A stretch of DNA of 64,000 bases from Glandiceps talaboti (GCF_964340395.1 NC_135568.1:18580748-18644747); one strand, 5' to 3'; positions 1-10,496 are shown, numbered from the stretch's first letter. Made by a program: numbers and translations. The notes: generated from the sequence alone by a model not told the origin.

Positions 1-1362
1 TGATATAAACCTGATATAAACCTGATATAAACCTAATATAAACATAATATAAACCTGATATAAACCTAATATAAACATAATATAAACCTGATATAAACCT
101 AATATAAACCTAATATAAACCTGACATAAACTTGATATAAACATAATATAAACCTGATATAAACCTAATATAAACATAATATAAACCTAATATAAACCTA
201 ATATAAACCTAATATAAACCTGACATAAACTTGATATAAACATAATATAAACCTGATATAAACCTAATATAAACATAATATAAACCTGATATAAACCTAA
301 TATAAACCTAATATAAACCTGACATAAACCTGATATAAACCTAATATAAACCTGATATAAACCTAATATAAACCTAATATAAACCTGATATAAACCTAAT
401 ATAAACCTGATATAAACCTAATATAAACCTAATATAAACTTAATATAAACCTGACATAAACCTAATATAAACCTACTATAAATCTGATATAAACCTGATA
501 TAAACCTGACATAAACCTGATATAAACCTAATATAAACCTGATATAAACCTAATATAACCTAATATAAACCTGATATAAACCTAATATAAACCTGATATA
601 AACCTCACATAAACCTGATATAAACCTTTTATAAACCTAATATAAACCTGATATAAACCTAATATAAACCTAATATAAACCGGATATAAACCTCACATAA
701 ACCTGATATAAACCTTTTATAAACCTAATATAAACCTAATATAAACCTGATATAAACCTAATATAAACCTGACATAAACCTGACATAAACTTGACATAAA
801 CCTGATATAAACCTAATATAAACCTAATATAAACCTAATATAAACCTGATATAAACCTGATATAAACCTGATATAAACCTAATATAACCTAATATAAACC
901 TGATATAAACCTAATATAAACCTGATATAAACCTGATATAAACCTAATATAAACCTAATATAAACCTGATATAAACCTGGTATAAACCTGACATAAACCT
1001 GATATAAACCTAATATAAACCTAATATAAACCTAATATAAACCTAATATAAACTTGATATAAACCTAATATAAATCTGATATAAACCTGATATAAACCTA
1101 ATATAAACCTGATATAAACCTGATATAAACCTGATATAAACCTACTATAAATCTGATATAAACCTGATATAAATCTAATATAAACCTGATATAAACCTGA
1201 TATAAACCTGATATAAACCTAATATAAACCTAATATAAACCTGATATAAACCTAATATAAACCTAATATAAACCTGATATAAATCTAATATAAACCTAAT
1301 ATAAACCTAATATAAACCTGATATAAATCTAATATAAACCTAATATAAACCTAATATAAAAC
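1..1362. repeat. 11-bp tandem array with a TATAAA core, about 124 copies
   Basis: Uninterrupted tandem array of the 11-mer ctgatataaac and its variants (ctaatataaac, ctgacataaac, catataatata-type). It starts at or before the window edge and stops near 1362, where the sequence becomes complex. Nearly every unit holds TATAAA, so this core-promoter-like hexamer recurs about once per helical turn. A few units have lost or gained a base (aacctaatataacc near 555 and 885). Blocks of several units recur in the same order, which suggests growth by unequal exchange. No coding potential is visible. Confidence 0.97.
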
Positions 1363-2290
1363 TCATATACACCAACTGGATATTTAATTATATTCTTTCG
1401 TCATTGCGTCGCCCCAATAACTGCTAACGGAAAATAACCATAAATAACTTACGTCATGTATAAAATTTTACCTAATAAATTCAAATAAAATAAAATCAAA
1501 ATCAAACCTAGTCCGCAAATCTCTTACCGGCTACTTTTTCAGAAATCTGTTTCAAAATTCTTTGTTTCAACCGTCATATCCATAGTTGGGCAGATTCACG
1601 GGGCTTGTTCGTAGTCTGGCCATTATAGAGACAACTTGGAATACTGAGTACGATGTCAGACTCATAGTATGACATTGGTGAGTTTCTGATACTCCATATA
1701 ATTATATGGAGATAATTGAAACTATGTACAACGCTAGACATAAAATGTGTGAATCGACACTAAATTAATAGTAAATTGTTTATTTTGTAAACCATTTGGA
1801 AGTAAACCTAAACAGAATACAAATTATCATTTGATTTTAAACATCATGAAAGTCATTCATGTAAGCACTGAAATATTACCACCAGACTAGGGGGCCCACC
1901 ATTAACATCTAGTATCCTGTGGATTGTGAAAACTAGGATGTAACCATGGAAACGGAAAATCACCAAGTGACTTTTAAATAATTTACATTCAGTTCGTTGA
2001 TTATTAAGAAGGAACTAACCTATGCAGTGTTTTATATTCATTGTCAAATTAAGATTACTGGTTCGATTTTTTCCTCTTTATTCCAAATCTACACACAGTC
2101 TGTCAACTTGGTATATAGTTTGTGATATGTATATGAATACACATATACAATGTGTGGGCAAATAATATTATGGGATACATACACTGATGATACGACGTGG
2201 TATGTAAGAACAAATACAAAATATGTGGATATATACGGTACAGACAAAGAAACTGCTGCGAGAGAAGTATGGTTCCCCGGAATAGACAAA
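1363..2290. other. Non-coding stretch; contains one half of a diverged duplication
   Basis: No gene or exon is recognisable. The part from about 1750 to 1990 resembles 4080-4320: both have 'ttttgtaaa-cat', then 'gattttaaac', 'actgaaatacta' and 'ggaaaatcacc' in the same order. This suggests an old duplication about 2.3 kb apart. The remainder is AT-rich and featureless. Confidence 0.5.
1750..1990 (+). repeat. Diverged direct repeat, copy 1 (pairs with 4080-4320)
   Basis: Several short blocks are shared in order and spacing with 4080-4320, including 'tttattttgtaaa', 'tgattttaaac', 'actgaaatatta' and 'ggaaaatcacc'. The copies are too diverged for a recent duplication. The nature of the unit is unknown. 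Confidence 0.5.
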
Positions 2291-2304
2291 TCGGTAAAAG
2301 CCAA

Positions 2305-2482
2305 GCTACACAATGTAGTTGTATCCCCTCTGTCAAGCTTCTACACAATGTAGTTGTATCCCCTGTCAAACTTCTACACAATGTAGTTGTATCCCCTGTC
2401 AAACTTCTACACAATGTAGTTGTATCCCCTGTCAAACTTCTACACAATGTAGCTGTATCCCCTGTCAAACTTCTACACAATG
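2305..2482. repeat. 33-bp minisatellite, about 5 copies
   Basis: Units begin ctacacaatgtagttgtat and continue with cccctgtcaaactt. The first unit has a two-base insertion (cccctctgtc) and the fourth an internal a-to-g/t-to-c style change (gtagctgtat). Because 33 is divisible by three, all three plus frames stay open, which creates apparent Cys-rich repeat peptides. I do not regard these as genes. Confidence 0.95.
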
Positions 2483-2499
2483 CCATAGATCAGGACCAC

Positions 2500-2740
2500 T
2501 ACAAATGATTGAACTACCTGATACGATGCCGAAAGATTTATGCGCACGCAAGAGAAAGCCATTCGACCAGCGCAAGCCGAAGGAAAACCATGGAAACAAG
2601 AACTGTATACATTTCTAAGAAACTACAGATGTACACCACTCAGTACGACTGGCCTACCACCAGCCACAAAAATACATGTATTCCAACGACCGCTAAACAT
2701 CAAACTACCAACATACAATGGCATGGCAACACCATAACCA
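2500..2740 (+). mobile_element. Ty3/Gypsy LTR retrotransposon remnant, integrase C-terminal part
   Basis: The plus-strand translation from about 2555 to 2690 contains EGKPWKQELYTFLRNYR followed by TPLSTTG and a stretch ending KLP. This block, with the consensus 'EGK-W-ELYKFLRNYR-TPHSTTG-SPAELLF-R', is characteristic of the end of the integrase core in Ty3/Gypsy (Metaviridae) Pol. Upstream and downstream the frame is broken by stops and shifts. No LTR, primer-binding site or other pol domain is visible. CpG-containing, degraded sequence continues to about 3070 and may be more of the same element. It is a dead fragment. Confidence 0.75.
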
Positions 2741-3900
2741 GGCATAAAAGATAACAGCAGAAAACAAAACGCGCATGATCACCCGAAATGCCCCCATTTT
2801 TCAAACGAATACAGGTTAACAACGCCGAAATTGAGGCGCGAAACAACGCAAATGATGACGTCATGAGCACCTCAAGATAAGCCCAAGGACGTGAAACACC
2901 CCAGGGAAAACAATATCCAACCAGAAATCGCTGACGTCCTCAATATTTCGACGAACATTATTGATAAGTTAGACATAATCAAGACACTGTCACAATGACT
3001 GGGAGAAGAAAAATCTCCGGACTTGAAGTAAAGAGGAAGGGTAGACTCTCTCACATCACAGTCCTCGAAGCTTCGCATAAATAGCTAAAACTTGGGTTGT
3101 TTTGAATGTATCTACTGCATAATTGTACTCATATACTAGTAACCCAAGCCCTGTACTGTGCGCCCTCATCGATCACATAGAGCTTAGTGTATTTTTATTT
3201 TTATGTATGTATTTTGTTGTATTGTCCTGTTGTGGGACCATGGTTGTTGGCGCTCCCCCCAAAAAACAACAATAACAAGAACAAAAAGGCGTTTCTAAAT
3301 AACTCCTGCAATAGTAATATGCGGTAGCATTCATTTTCGCGCTCAGAAATACTATCTGAAAGATGATTTTCTCCACTTTGGTCCCATGCATTTTATCTGA
3401 GAAAACACTGGTAATGTAGGACGACTTGTTACATTTTTCACTTAGACTTTACCTTGACACTTGATAGAGGTATATAATTAGTGTGCTATCAAATCAAGCC
3501 GAAATACGAAGGAATGTGTTGAGTGTGTATAGGACTACAAAGAGTGATATATTCGGAATAGCTATTTTTGTGTTTGAGGCTGCCGCTAGGTGGCGATGCA
3601 ATAAAATTTGCTGACGGTTCAAATATATGCGCAACTTTGGTGATTTTCAATTTTAGATCGCTCAATGAAAAACAAATACTAGCCAGTTGAACATTATTCA
3701 AGGAAAATCAGACTATACTAAAGAGTGACTTTTCCCTTAGTTGATAAACGTGAATTATCAATCAAAGCGTTAAATTGTGCACTCAGTCGCGAAATAAATA
3801 ATGACATTATTATTATAACACATACCTCTTTTTAAACGGTCCTTATCTGAGTTTTTAGACTTTTCCTCGCATATTACATGTAAATGGTACTTACAGTAGT
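2741..3900. other. Non-coding stretch without a recognised feature
   Basis: To about 3070 the sequence is relatively CpG-rich and may be the decayed continuation of the Gypsy element. From there to 3900 it is AT-rich and unique-looking. I see no exon with plausible splice sites and codon structure, and no RNA gene. Confidence 0.4.
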
Positions 3901-4079
3901 ATATATACTACCAAGGAAACTTAACCATCTCTTGGTATTCATAACGCAACCCCAATATTTTGATGCATAATCAATTAGATGACATCTTACCAATTTAGCA
4001 TTACCTACATAATAGAATGTTAAAGAAATTCCCAGTATAAATTATCGTAACTTAATATGTAGAACGCCGTCAAATGTGT

Positions 4080-4320
4080 GCACTGAAACTAACATAATAC
4101 AATAGTTTATTGTATATTTTGTAAATCATTCTGGGATTAAAAGAAAACATAGGATATAGACTATAACTGATTTTAAACGGGAGGAAAATTATGCAATTAC
4201 TGAAATACTACTAACAACATTTTCTTGTATCCCGGTGCGACGTTAACACAGAGATATGGAAAATCACCGTTACGGTTATGTCTGAACACATTTTTACATT
4301 ACATTCTGGGATTATTACTT
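4080..4320 (+). repeat. Diverged direct repeat, copy 2 (pairs with 1750-1990)
   Basis: Shares ordered blocks with 1750-1990 (see that entry). It ends about 90 bp upstream of a TATA-like sequence at 4408, so it could be a duplicated promoter-proximal region. That is inference only. Confidence 0.5.
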
Positions 4321-4407
4321 GCGTCAACTTTTTTGTAAAAAAATAAATAAGCTTACTAAATTATATTGATGACGTGTTGAGGAGTCAATGCATATGGGAG
4401 GGAAACT

Positions 4408-4416
4408 TATATATAA
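4408..4416 (+). promoter_or_regulatory. TATA-box-like sequence
   Basis: TATATATAA followed by gc, about 30 bp before an A-rich purine start-like region (gacaacaaataag). There is no supported open reading frame directly downstream: the 82-codon frame at 4557-4805 has no recognisable content. Weak evidence on its own, but it lies 660 bp upstream of a second TATA/CCAAT arrangement. Confidence 0.25.
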
Positions 4417-4901
4417 GCTAGACGACAACAAATAAGTCTGAAGCCGCGTTCAGTAATCAATAATGTAAAAACTGTCACCATAAAAAGACAGTAAATCTGA
4501 CTGACAGCGTATAAATTCTCAAAAAATCCTTTCAATACAGGTCAATAGAGGTACCGGTGATACTGAATTGTGTCGCCAATAAATGTACGTTCGATGATGC
4601 AGGTACCGGTGAAATCGTACTGTATCGATCGTATTTACATTTGTTGGGCTCTGACATGTTATACCTGAGGTATGTAATTCAAACGGGGGAAACACATCCT
4701 GACTTCTACGTTCTGAGCAGTTTCACAAACGTGTGTACATTGCAGTGCCCAATGTCCGTATTTGCATTTCGAGACGAACAATTTACTAGTATTAGTGTAG
4801 TGTGAACCCCCCCCCCCCCCGTGTATGTTATGCAAGGATGTTCTTGAAATAATTGCAAATTCACAGAAAATAAAATAAAACAATTTGTACTGTGCACTTT
4901 G

Positions 4902-5075
4902 ATTGGCTGTTTCTCAATGCTACAGGTGCGATACCTCGCGTCACTATTCGTGGATATCATAGACAAAGGTTTCCCGCCAAAATGTCAATTCAAAGCTGGT
5001 GGGTTTGGGGATGCCTTTATTGTGATTGGTTCTCATTGACAATTGGAATTTAACACCTGAAGTTGTGTATATATA
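4902..5075 (+). promoter_or_regulatory. Putative core promoter: three inverted CCAAT boxes and a TATA box
   Basis: ATTGG (inverted CCAAT) occurs at 4902-4906 (gattggctg), 5025-5029 (gattggttc) and 5042-5046. A TATA box, TATATATA, lies at 5068-5075. A start site would be expected near 5098-5105. The first downstream ATG, at 5131, has a strong Kozak context (A at -3, G at +4). This is the most promoter-like arrangement in the left part of the window. It could drive the small plus-strand gene whose last exons lie near 9 kb, but no transcript evidence is available. Confidence 0.4.
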
Positions 5076-5130
5076 GAGAGTTATCCCGTTGTGAAAGCCG
5101 TCTTTGACCGCAGCTCACGCTACAAAAAAG

Positions 5131-5196
5131 ATGGATGCCCGATGCCTTTGCCTGCTGACACTATATTACTTAGTTCTGTGCTACATACGTGACCTG
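5131..5196 (+). CDS. Candidate first coding exon of a small plus-strand gene
   Basis: ATG with a strong Kozak context about 55 bp downstream of the TATA box. It encodes 22 residues (MDARCLCLLTLYYLVLCY, then IRDL), hydrophobic like a signal peptide or membrane anchor. It ends at a good splice donor, ctg|gtgagag, in phase 0. The only downstream plus-strand exons I can support (8967-9005 and 9186-9218) are also phase 0, so a joined product of about 45 residues is possible. Alternatively the frame runs on unspliced to 5874, but that part is GT-rich, W/C/V-rich and crosses homopolymer tracts, so I distrust it. The link between this exon and the 9-kb exons is inference across a 3.8-kb gap. Confidence 0.25.
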
Positions 5197-5819
5197 GTGA
5201 GAGAAAGAACGGATGGAAGATTTTCTGGAAGTATGCTTGGTTTGGTCGAAGTGGTTTGTTGCAGTTTGAGAGGTTTGGTTGGAAGAAAGCTAGAAGAGAA
5301 GATGGTTATGTATTTCTGGGTGTATTTGCTGTCTGTACTACATGTCGTTGTCTGCCGCTGTATACGTCTACTGCATAAATGGAAGATGAATATATGGACT
5401 GCCATGGATGACTTGAGAAGATGGACTTGGAGAATGCCTGAAGTGATGTCTACCTGTTGTTATGTTGGGATAAGTGACCTGGGTTTTTTTTCTTTTGCAT
5501 GTGGGTACTTTATACGCGTTTGGTTAGGAGAACAATGGAAGACAGTTTGGCCGGTCCCATTGTTAAGAAGTGTACAAAAGTATAGCATAGGGTGGACAGA
5601 TGAAAAAGTAGGATTAAAATGTTTTGTTTTTTTTAAATTTGGTTGTTGTGTTGTTGTTGTTTTTGGTGGGGGGGGGGGGGTCTTTCATCTACAAAAGTAT
5701 CATGTTATCAAAATCCAAACACAAATTCCTGAACTGAAGAAAATAGAAACAAAAATAAAACCCCAAAACATACAATATACCCACACGAAAAACAAACTAA
5801 AAAAAATACCACATGATAA

Positions 5820-6620
5820 TATTTCTTCATTGATATGCAAATTGGGGCTTAAAAGACTAAAACTAAGTCTATAATTCCAAAAAGTCAATAACAGTATGAT
5901 CCCATCAGTGATATGCAAATTACAATCTAAAAATGTGTCTTGTTGGTCAAAAGTCTATAATTAGATTAAAATGTATTCTTGATATGGTTATCTCATCAGT
6001 GATATGCAAATTAGGGCTTAAAAGACTACAACTAAAAGTCTATAAATAGTATAATTCCAAAAAGTCTATAACACAATGATCCCATCAATGATATGCAAAT
6101 TAAGGCTAAAAATTGTGTCTTTTTGGTCAAAAATTTGTAATTTCAAAACTAAAGAGCAGATTTGACTGAAATTTGGGGGGGAGCAGTTTTAGGGGTGTTT
6201 AGTCTACAAATTGTTCATCACATGCTGATCCCATCAGTGATATGCAAATTACGATCTTAAAATGTGTCTTTTTGGTCAAAAGTCTATAATTAGATTAAGA
6301 TGTATTCTTGATAGATGATCCCATCAATGATATGCAAATTAGGGCTTGATTAAAACTAAAAATTAGATTAAGATGTATTCTTGATAGATGATCTCATCAT
6401 TGATATACAGATTAGGGCTTAAAAGAATAAAACTAAAAGTCTATAATTCCAAAAAGTCTATAACACGATCCCATCAGTAATATGCAATTTAGGGCCTAAT
6501 AATGTCTCTTTTTAGTCAAAAGTCTATCATTAGATAAGATGTATTCTTGATATGATGATCTCCTGTGATATGCAAATTAGGGCTGAAAGGACTAAAACTA
6601 AAAGTATACATTTACAAAAG
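5820..6620 (+). repeat. Irregular 80-170 bp repeat carrying the octamer ATGCAAAT
   Basis: At least seven copies of tgatATGCAAATta (near 5833, 5912, 6002, 6091, 6241, 6331 and 6559) are embedded in recurring phrases 'gatcccatcaatgatatgc', 'gtctataattccaaaaag' and 'tttttggtcaaaa'. The same phrases appear in reverse orientation at about 37130-37220, so this belongs to a dispersed family. ATGCAAAT is the canonical POU octamer. Whether that matters here is unknown. Confidence 0.75.
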
Positions 6621-7060
6621 GTTTATAACACAATGATCACTGAGCACTAAGCAAAGACCATTAGTAGTTTTTTTTACCATGGGAGTAGTTTAAAAAAAAA
6701 GTTTTATCAGAAAACTACTCCTGTCTCTGTCATTAAGCTCCGTAAAAAATAAATAAAAATAAAAGCTGTAAAAATACAACTGGTGTAAACCAAAATGCTC
6801 CTGTAGGTTGCAATTGGTTTTGCCAAATTAAAACTGAATTAAGCAAATTATTCTATTATAACAAAGGTAATTATCCAAACTAAAATTTGTGCACATCACT
6901 GGAAAAGTATTGCTATTATAAAAGTTTGATTCAATATTTATCAATTGAAATTTTGAACAAAACTATAGGGTTTACCACACTTGTGTTTCTCTCTCAATCA
7001 GAGATTACAATGTTTAGAAAAGGGAATAGAATCTGTCCACCAAAAGCATTTTTAGTCCCC
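6621..7060. other. AT-rich non-coding stretch, no recognised feature
   Basis: I see only short A and T runs and no exon-like sequence with usable splice sites. The 61-codon frame at 6887-7072 has no recognisable composition. Confidence 0.4.
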
Positions 7061-7290
7061 CAAAGTGTGTGACTATTACAATGGGCTCCATCTGTCCGTA
7101 ATATGTCATTTCTCAGACTTGCAATATCCGATTTCTTTCAAAACTGGCACAAAGGTGGCATGTCATATGGAAAATATGCATGTCACTCTTTTTTTCAACA
7201 TATGCAAATGTGACCAAATGGCGGCCATATTTGTTATCAAAAATCAATATTTACTGCATAATTAATTCAAAAACTGATTGAGCAATTACA
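7061..7290 (+). repeat. Dispersed repeat, 'caaatggcggccatatttg' family
   Basis: Contains phrases that recur in the window: 'aaatggcggccatatttgtt', 'actggcacaaaggtgg' and 'ttactgcataattaatt'. Related copies, mostly in other orientations, are near 25260-26170, 26460-26700 and 42900-43150. It is probably a non-autonomous mobile element family. No termini or target-site duplication could be defined. Confidence 0.5.
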
Positions 7291-7317
7291 AATATTACCA
7301 TTCATGAATACATAGCT

Positions 7318-8555
7318 GGGGCAACTCCCATGGACCATATGGGGAGGGTCTGCTGTAAAGTTTGTATGTCATAAGGTATGACATAGGGTGTATACTTTTC
7401 TAGGCCAGAAGATTTTTGGAAAACCCTGCCCATCTAGACTGGTTGATTTTTATTGTAATTGTAGCTCAAAATATTCATATTTTTTTCCAAATAATTCTTA
7501 CAATTGCTAAAAGTAAGATTTCATTTCTCAAAAATATAATTATTTTTGATCAGTTTTTAAGTATTACATCATATGAAGTACCGTCTGCATGTATTATAGA
7601 CCTGTATAGTATGTATTTTGAGTGATACAGTTGGTATAAGAAAGGGTCAGACCCTTTTTTAGGGTGTGTAATATGACAACAGTTTGGGTTTTGGGGGTTT
7701 CAACATAACCTCCCTATGTCATTTCACAAAGAGTTGCCCACCTCATCCCTGGATACATGGTCATGTGAACAAAATTAATGAAAGTGGTTTATTTTGCCAA
7801 TACTAGTTCAAAGAAGCACACTTTAGATAAATTTTCTTTGCCGGCCCTACTATTAAATTCTATCTTAATAACAATGATAATAATAATAACTTTAGGGTAA
7901 TAATAATAACATATAATAAATACTAATAAATGATAGATACTAACATATAATAAATACTAATATATAATAAATACTAATATATAATAAATACTAATATATA
8001 ATAAATAATAATATATAATAAATAATAATATATAATAAATAAGCACATAATTAGGCACCAATGAATTTCTAATTCTCCTTTCATAATTAATTGCACTTAA
8101 AGTTGAAATAGTATTGGCATTATGGATTACTCTCATTAAACATGTTCATATGACAGGACAACTCTGTGTGAAATGATACTAGGAGGCTTTGCTGGGATCA
8201 CCAAGCCCTTACTGTTGTCATACTACATACCCAAAAATGGAGACACTTTCTAATACCAACTTTATAGCACAAAATAGATACTGTACAGATCTATGATACA
8301 TATAGGCGTGAGTTTGTATGATGAAATAGCTAAAAACTGACCAAATTAATTGTCTTTTGGAAAATGAAATCTCACTTTTAAGAATTGTAATAATGTTTTG
8401 AAAATCATAGAATTATTCTAAGCTGCAATTGCAGCAAACTCTATCAGTCCAGTTCAACAGGGTTTTCCAAAGTTTTCCAGCCCAGGAAAGTATACACAAA
8501 ATACACTGCTTTCCAGCAGACCTTTCCCACCTATGGGAGTTGTGCACCCCCCCCC
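7318..8555. repeat. Large imperfect inverted repeat (fold-back), arms of about 440-470 bp
   Basis: The left arm, about 7318-7790, matches the reverse complement of the right arm, about 8115-8555. Paired blocks include gggtctgctgtaaag with aggtctgctggaaag, gtgtatacttttctaggcc with gtgtatactttcctgggct, ttttggaaaaccctg with tttggaaaaccctg, and 'atgacaacagt' and 'catttcacaaagagttg' with their counterparts. The spacer, 7790-8115, is a degenerate taatatataataaa repeat. No open reading frame spans the arms. It could be a fold-back/MITE-like transposon or two head-to-head copies of one dispersed repeat. Confidence 0.8.
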
Positions 8556-8747
8556 CCCCCCCCCCATTACTTCTGCAAAATTAAATTCTCTGACATAGGA
8601 CAAAAATACACATTTTGATAACACATACAAATCCTACCCACTTTAGTCAAAGTTATTGTTTCATATTAATCAATTTGATAGTATAAAAATGCTTTTGCTT
8701 GACTTATTGTCATTGGCTTTTCTTACCATTGGGGTCGTTTTTTTCAG

Positions 8748-8756
8748 GGAGAAACA
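8748..8756 (+). other. Possible 9-nt microexon (very tentative)
   Basis: A T-rich acceptor (gtttttttcag) is followed after nine bases (ggagaaaca) by a good donor, gtaagac. Nine bases would keep phase 0 between the candidate exon at 5131-5196 and that at 8967-9005. Such a short match can easily occur by chance. Confidence 0.1.
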
Positions 8757-8966
8757 GTAAGACAATAAAACAAGATTTGATTTCTTCCCAATTCATAAAA
8801 TAATGTTGTCTACAAATTATAACCTAGAAAATTTAATATCAACCATATGGGAGCACTTTGGTAAATGTAATTTATATTGAATGTATTTCTTCATTATTTT
8901 ATTAAATAAAACACAATATATTAACCAAACTGTATTAATACAATTTCCATGCAAGTTTATTTTCAG

Positions 8967-9005
8967 GAAGCCAGGCTCAACAAAGATGGACAAATGATGG
9001 AAAAT
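8967..9005 (+). CDS. Penultimate coding exon of a small unidentified plus-strand gene
   Basis: A 39-nt exon with a good polypyrimidine acceptor (gtttattttcag) and a good donor (aat|gtgagt). Read in phase 0 it encodes EARLNKDGQMMEN. The next acceptor at 9185 continues the same frame to a stop. I do not recognise the protein family. Upstream exons are uncertain: the only compatible candidates seen are 5131-5196 and the 9-nt match at 8748. Confidence 0.45.
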
Positions 9006-9185
9006 GTGAGTCAAAAACTTTCTTTTTAATATTTAATATATGTATACATTGAAAGTTAGATTTAGAAACTTTATTTCTATTTGACTGTCATGTTTGCAAT
9101 ATAAAATAAATTTAGAAAATACTATAATTGCATTGTGAGTGAATACTTCAATTCTTATACTATTTCTTAAATTTCTTTCTTTTAG

Positions 9186-9218
9186 CCTGTGGTGATAAGA
9201 AGACCCAAGACTGATTGA
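9186..9218 (+). CDS. Last coding exon of the small unidentified plus-strand gene
   Basis: The acceptor is strongly pyrimidine-rich (aatttctttcttttag). The exon encodes PVVIRRPKTD followed by TGA at 9216-9218. The splice from 9005 is phase 0. An AATAAA signal lies 150 bp downstream, so the arrangement is coherent as a gene 3' end: short last exon, 3' UTR of about 170 nt, poly(A) signal. The basic C-terminus gives no functional clue. Function unknown. Confidence 0.45.
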   Translation, partial: PVVIRRPKTD

Positions 9219-9367
9219 TTGATGTGATTACGACGATACTGATGTGTATTTTGCTGTTATCTTTAAAATGTAATTTCTGTATTGAATTGTATTTTGAAGT
9301 TATTTTATGAGTAGAACTTTTGGAGCAGTTTAGAAGAACAGAAAAACAGTTTTAGACATCAGCACCA

Positions 9368-9373
9368 AATAAA
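9368..9373 (+). terminator. Polyadenylation signal AATAAA
   Basis: Perfect AATAAA 150 bp after the TGA at 9216, followed about 12 bp later by a T-run and TG-rich sequence (tttttttagtatg). This is the usual layout of a cleavage/polyadenylation site. It supports a plus-strand transcript ending near 9390. Confidence 0.5.
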
Positions 9374-9419
9374 TTTCATGAGTTTTTTTTAGTATGTATG
9401 GCTGCATGAGTGATTGCTC

Positions 9420-10010
9420 TTTTAAGAATCCCACCCCGACCCCTTCCAACATACGTACATCAAATACACTATCATTTTTGCGTCTACGGTACCAAACGTC
9501 ATATCTGCGCCATCATCTACCTCGCGTTTCGGTCTGCTGTCATCGCTGCACATGATCATATATTACATATTGACATACACAAACAGAATCCCATCGATTT
9601 TTTGTTATCCCTTCCGTACGTCTGGTTTCTTATTGTCGTCTTCTCTGACAAGGTGGGTCTCTATGGTTGATACTTTGTTGGTTGGTTGGCAATGGTTGGT
9701 TAGTTGGTTGGTTGGTTGGCAATGGTTCATTGGTTGGCAATGGTTCGTTGGTTGGTTGGCAATGGTTCATTGGTTGGCAATGGTTCGTTGGTTGGTTGGT
9801 TGGTTGGTTGGCAATGGTTGGTTGGTTGGCAATGGTTTGTTGGTTAGTCCTTTGTAGGTTTTACATATTTTTCACTTGCTGTCTATGGCCTTAATCTCTC
9901 ATACAAACACACATAAACCTCACAAACCTCCGTCGTGTCGCCGTCATCTCTATTACTGCCGTGTCGCCGTCTTTATTTGCCATCATCGTTGCGCGTCATA
10001 TTTAACAGTT
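9420..10010. other. CpG-rich patch around a GGTT minisatellite
   Basis: Compared with the AT-rich surroundings, 9420-9640 and 9915-10010 hold many CpGs (ctcgcgtttcgg, gtcgccgtc twice, gttgcgcgtc). An 86-codon frame (9410-9670) crosses the first part and reaches a possible donor, acaag|gtgggt, near 9650, but no protein family is recognisable. It could be a young insertion, a CpG-island-like promoter or an exon of an unknown gene. Confidence 0.35.
9662..9850. repeat. GGTT-rich minisatellite (ggttggttggcaat variants)
   Basis: Runs of ggtt interrupted by ggcaatggttcat or ggcaatgg, with an overall irregular period of about 20-30 bp. The G-rich plus strand has many GG doublets at 4-nt spacing. It yields low-complexity open frames (W, L, V, G) that are not genes. 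Confidence 0.9.
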
Positions 10011-10490
10011 ACATTACAACAATACAGTAAAGTCCCCATTCCTTTTAACTTCCTGTATGTATGTTTGTTTGTATGGTTTAGAGTTATAATGGCACATTCC
10101 ATTATAACTCTTCATAATTTGCAGTCAAGCATGTGCATGTGTGTAACCCCCCCTCCCCCAAGCATATGTCCTTGTATGGTGAGTCAAATTGGCAACAAAG
10201 AATTGCTTGGTAGCGATGACACCCCTAGCATTGACTAGATAATATGGATTTTAGAGTAATCAATTTTCAATGCGGCCTAAATTCAACTGCATACAGAGCT
10301 CAGTAGAGCTATCAAACATTTAATCCTCTTTTTATCAGGGGGGTGGGTTGATCAATTTCACTACAAACATTCAAATATTAAACTCTCAAATCCAGGGGAC
10401 CATATAGCCGGAATTACCATACGAGTATGACTACATTCTCAGTCTCAATAATTGTTGGCATAATGGTAAAAATGCTACTAATGACTGAGT
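10011..10490. other. Non-coding stretch, no recognised feature
   Basis: Nothing gene-like could be supported. A short poly-C-rich segment is at 10147-10160. Confidence 0.4.
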
Positions 10491-10496
10491 GAATTT

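Noticed and set aside
2319-2618. Cys-rich repeat peptide (PCQTSTQCSCI type)
   Set aside because: It is produced by the 33-bp minisatellite, which is open in all three plus frames.
5131-5874. Long unspliced open frame downstream of the TATA box
   Set aside because: After the first 22 codons the composition is W/C/V-rich and runs through poly-T, poly-G and A-rich tracts. A good donor lies at 5197. No family signature is seen.
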